Source of the DNA: Sphagnum magellanicum
Taxonomy: Eukaryota; Streptophyta; Sphagnopsida; Sphagnales; Sphagnaceae
Direction of reading: 5' to 3'
Length of the DNA: 64,000 nt
Assembly (NCBI GenBank): GCA_021904315.1
Contig: CM038919.1
Span: forward strand, 4,960,001-5,024,000
The translations under genes were made by a program, and so were the position numbers. The notes below the pieces were generated by a model, which saw only the letters and a list, made by a program, of their open reading frames with translations, was not told the DNA's origin and searched no databases. Positions 62,330 through 64,000 of this stretch are shown piece after piece. Numbering within the stretch: position 1 is the stretch's first letter; each line of letters opens with the position of its first letter.

Positions 62330-62623
62330 TTAGTAGCCACCAGCGCCAGGAGGTGGTGGAGGTGGAGAGTAAAGCACAGGAGAGGGAGGAGGTGGAGAGG
62401 GAACCACTTTGGGGTGTGGTTTTGGAATGGGGGCCGCTACTGGTGCGATCTTAGCATGAGTTGTTGGTGCAGCTACTGGAGCGATCTTCACCGTTGGAGG
62501 CTTCGAATGCTCCTTGGCGCCAGGCAAGGGACGTCCCTCCACGAATCCAGAGCTAGTCACGATGGCAACCACCACCATCAAGATCAATGCCACACATTGC
62601 ACTCCTGTTATAACAGTTTTCAT
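62330..62623 (-). CDS. Secreted proline-rich protein PRP-2 (extensin-like tail)
   Basis: Single-exon, 97-residue product. The signal peptide spans about residues 1-31, with hydrophobic core VALILMVVVAIV and a probable cut near FVEGRP. Two copies of KIAPVAAP follow (about 46-65), then a Pro/Ser-rich tail PSPPPPSPVLYSPPPPPPG ending AGGY. SPPPP and SPPPPPP runs are extensin-type arabinosylation sites with a nearby tyrosine, so cell-wall deposition is inferred. It shares GVQCVA, the following hydrophobic core and the final GGY with PRP-1, and the two stop regions read GGCTACTAAGA alike. Repeats differ completely between the two proteins, so the central part has diverged by repeat turnover. The promoter carries the same two blocks as PRP-1. 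Confidence 0.85.
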   Translation of the reverse strand: MKTVITGVQCVALILMVVVAIVTSSGFVEGRPLPGAKEHSKPPTVKIAPVAAPTTHAKIAPVAAPIPKPHPKVVPSPPPPSPVLYSPPPPPPGAGGY

Positions 62624-62872
62624 CTTGCCCTCTAGAGTCGTCTTTCTCTATCAAGAATAACACTCAAGATCCAGCAGCTCAGCTCTGGTTCCAAAGTATG
62701 TCCAAAACAAAACTTAGCTAGCAGTTTGTGATGGATCACACTAGCTGCACCTCTGTGGACTGAAATTTTCAGATGCTGCAAATTAGATCAATGAGCCCTA
62801 ACTAGATCACAAAGTTCTTGACTGAGACTTTGCTGTACTGCTGCTTGACAAGAGATGAAGCATGGGAGATGA

Positions 62873-62890
62873 GTAGTTATAGTAGAAGCA
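62873..62890 (-). promoter_or_regulatory. Probable TATA region of PRP-2
   Basis: On the gene strand it reads TGCTTCTACTATAACTAC, identical over 18 bases to the PRP-1 block. It lies 250 bp upstream of the ATG, farther than in PRP-1. Confidence 0.6.
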
Positions 62891-63003
62891 GCTAGCTGCA
62901 CAACTGTGAAGAGCTGGCAGACATTGCGGGGGGGGGGGAACACCATCACCGCCTCACTTCATCACCACTGCTGCAGGGACTAAACAAGAAGTCTACTACT
63001 AAA

Positions 63004-63030
63004 GCTGGCAAGGAAGCAAGGAGGGGCCCC
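63004..63030 (-). promoter_or_regulatory. Conserved distal promoter block of PRP-2
   Basis: On the plus strand it reads GCTGGCAAGGAAGCAA followed by GGGGCCCC, nearly matching 21,555-21,582 upstream of PRP-1. An 11-base G run (62,928-62,938) lies between this block and the TATA region. Confidence 0.5.
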
Positions 63031-63697
63031 ACAACACAGTGGCTCAAGAGTGGTAACAGTCTAGAATAGTGCAGTAAAAACTACAAAAGACTTGGGGCTA
63101 TGACTGCATTAAGAAAGGATCGAGGAAGGCTGCACAGATTAGAGCTGGCCAGCACCAACAAGATCGTCACAATACCAAGTAGTACCAAGTTAGGCACTTT
63201 GCTCCCTAATGTTTTATTAAGTAATGGAAAAAGTCTATTAGGCAAAATGGATTTGGAGTCTGAGTGAAATTAGGCATTTGGGTTTTTTCTTTTTCTTGAA
63301 TTAGGCTAATTTACGGAGGATGGGTGGAAATCAACAGATGGGATTTCAAGTTTTAGGGTGCACATCTACTTGAATTTGTCATCAGTGTTCTAAGGGTATG
63401 AGGAAGAGAGTTTTCAAGCATTAGGATTGTCAAGTATCACATATGGTCCTCCTCCTATTTTGTTTAAGTTTTCAAGAGTTGTGCCCACATGGAATTATTT
63501 CTTGTAGAGATGTTTTAGGATTCATGCTTAAGATGTCAATGTGCACTATTCATGCTTTTTTCCTCACTTGAAACAATTGTAGCTTATTAAGGTTTTTGTG
63601 AAATTTTTGAGAAATTAGGCAATTTCTTGGCATACGTTTTTAGAGAAATTGGCACAACAATAAGCACAGAGATGAGAAATTATTAGGCACTTTGCCT
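63031..63697. other. Spacer between PRP-2 and the right-edge exon
   Basis: No gene or clear motif. It would contain the 3' UTR of the minus-strand gene at the right edge if that exon is real. Confidence 0.4.
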
Positions 63698-64000
63698 TCA
63701 CTTTAATTTCAACCTAACTTGGGAGGGCAGGTACCATATATGTCTTTGCCCACCTTCAGTGTGTAACATATTAGTCTTCCAGTAAACCATGAGATTAAAA
63801 ACTCTGACTTCATCTGAAACTTTATCACCATCTCTGCATATGACACCATCCATCAGGCCCCTGGCACCTAACAGCTGCCCTGTTTCTCTAGCAGATTGAT
63901 TCTTCCTGCCTTGGATTTTGGCTGCTTGATCTGCTACAAACTTGGCAAGCCTTGTGTTATTACATGCTTCTGCTTTTGGAAGTCTAAAGGCTTTCATGAG
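63698..64000 (-). CDS. Partial coding exon at right edge, unrecognised
   Basis: A minus-strand frame is open from the window edge to a stop at 63,698 (about 100 codons seen). It is rich in Lys, Arg, Ala and Gln (LAKFVADQAAKIQGRKNQ, LLGARGLMDGVICRDGDK), which looks like real coding sequence rather than AT-rich spacer. The start lies outside or right at the edge (a Met is at the first visible codons). The last 10-20 codons may be intron, because a GTGGGC possible donor occurs in HTEGGQ. I do not recognise the family. Confidence 0.5.
   Translation of the reverse strand, partial: LMKAFRLPKAEACNNTRLAKFVADQAAKIQGRKNQSARETGQLLGARGLMDGVICRDGDKVSDEVRVFNLMVYWKTNMLHTEGGQRHIWYLPSQVRLKLK

Overview
The window is nuclear DNA of a land plant. 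The evidence is a plant-type TEY MAP kinase with the plant common-docking motif, a nuclear gene for plastid ribosomal protein S13 with a transit peptide and GT-AG introns, two secreted proline-rich wall-type proteins, a telo-box motif, and CACTA and hAT transposons. Wide AT-rich spacers and many decayed repeats suggest a moderately large genome. A non-flowering lineage (fern, lycophyte or bryophyte) is possible, but nothing here settles it.

Layout. 1-4.49 kb is non-coding, with one inverted-repeat element. 4.49-13.4 kb is the gene-rich part: an intronless MAP kinase (minus), a 1.9 kb head-to-head spacer with a CT microsatellite, TATA-like and telo-box motifs, an unrecognised three-exon gene (plus), a fossil Penelope-like reverse transcriptase, and the three-exon gene for plastid S13 (minus). 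13.9-18 kb holds a badly decayed hAT transposon. 20.8-21.6 kb is a secreted proline-rich protein gene (PRP-1) with its promoter. 22-62 kb is nearly gene-free and is a graveyard of transposons and tandem repeats. Four elements there have clear ends and matching target-site duplications: a 437-bp hAT MITE, a 4.69-kb hAT, and CACTA elements at 38.2-40.4 and 54.6-57.0 kb. A third CACTA element at 45.8-47.9 kb has more worn ends. 62.3-63.0 kb is PRP-2, a divergent paralogue of PRP-1 with the same promoter blocks. The right edge carries an unrecognised partial coding exon.

The genes do not form a pathway. The most unusual coding observation is the MAP kinase: its docking and catalytic motifs are intact, but the near-invariant Trp of the P+1 loop is Pro and the glycine-rich loop carries an Asp. 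The most unusual structural observation is that several transposons carry tandem arrays inside their borders: a 25-bp satellite, a GC-rich 52-bp minisatellite, AT-rich TAGCCAT repeats, and a CACCAAGAGCA-type minisatellite beside telomere-like repeats.
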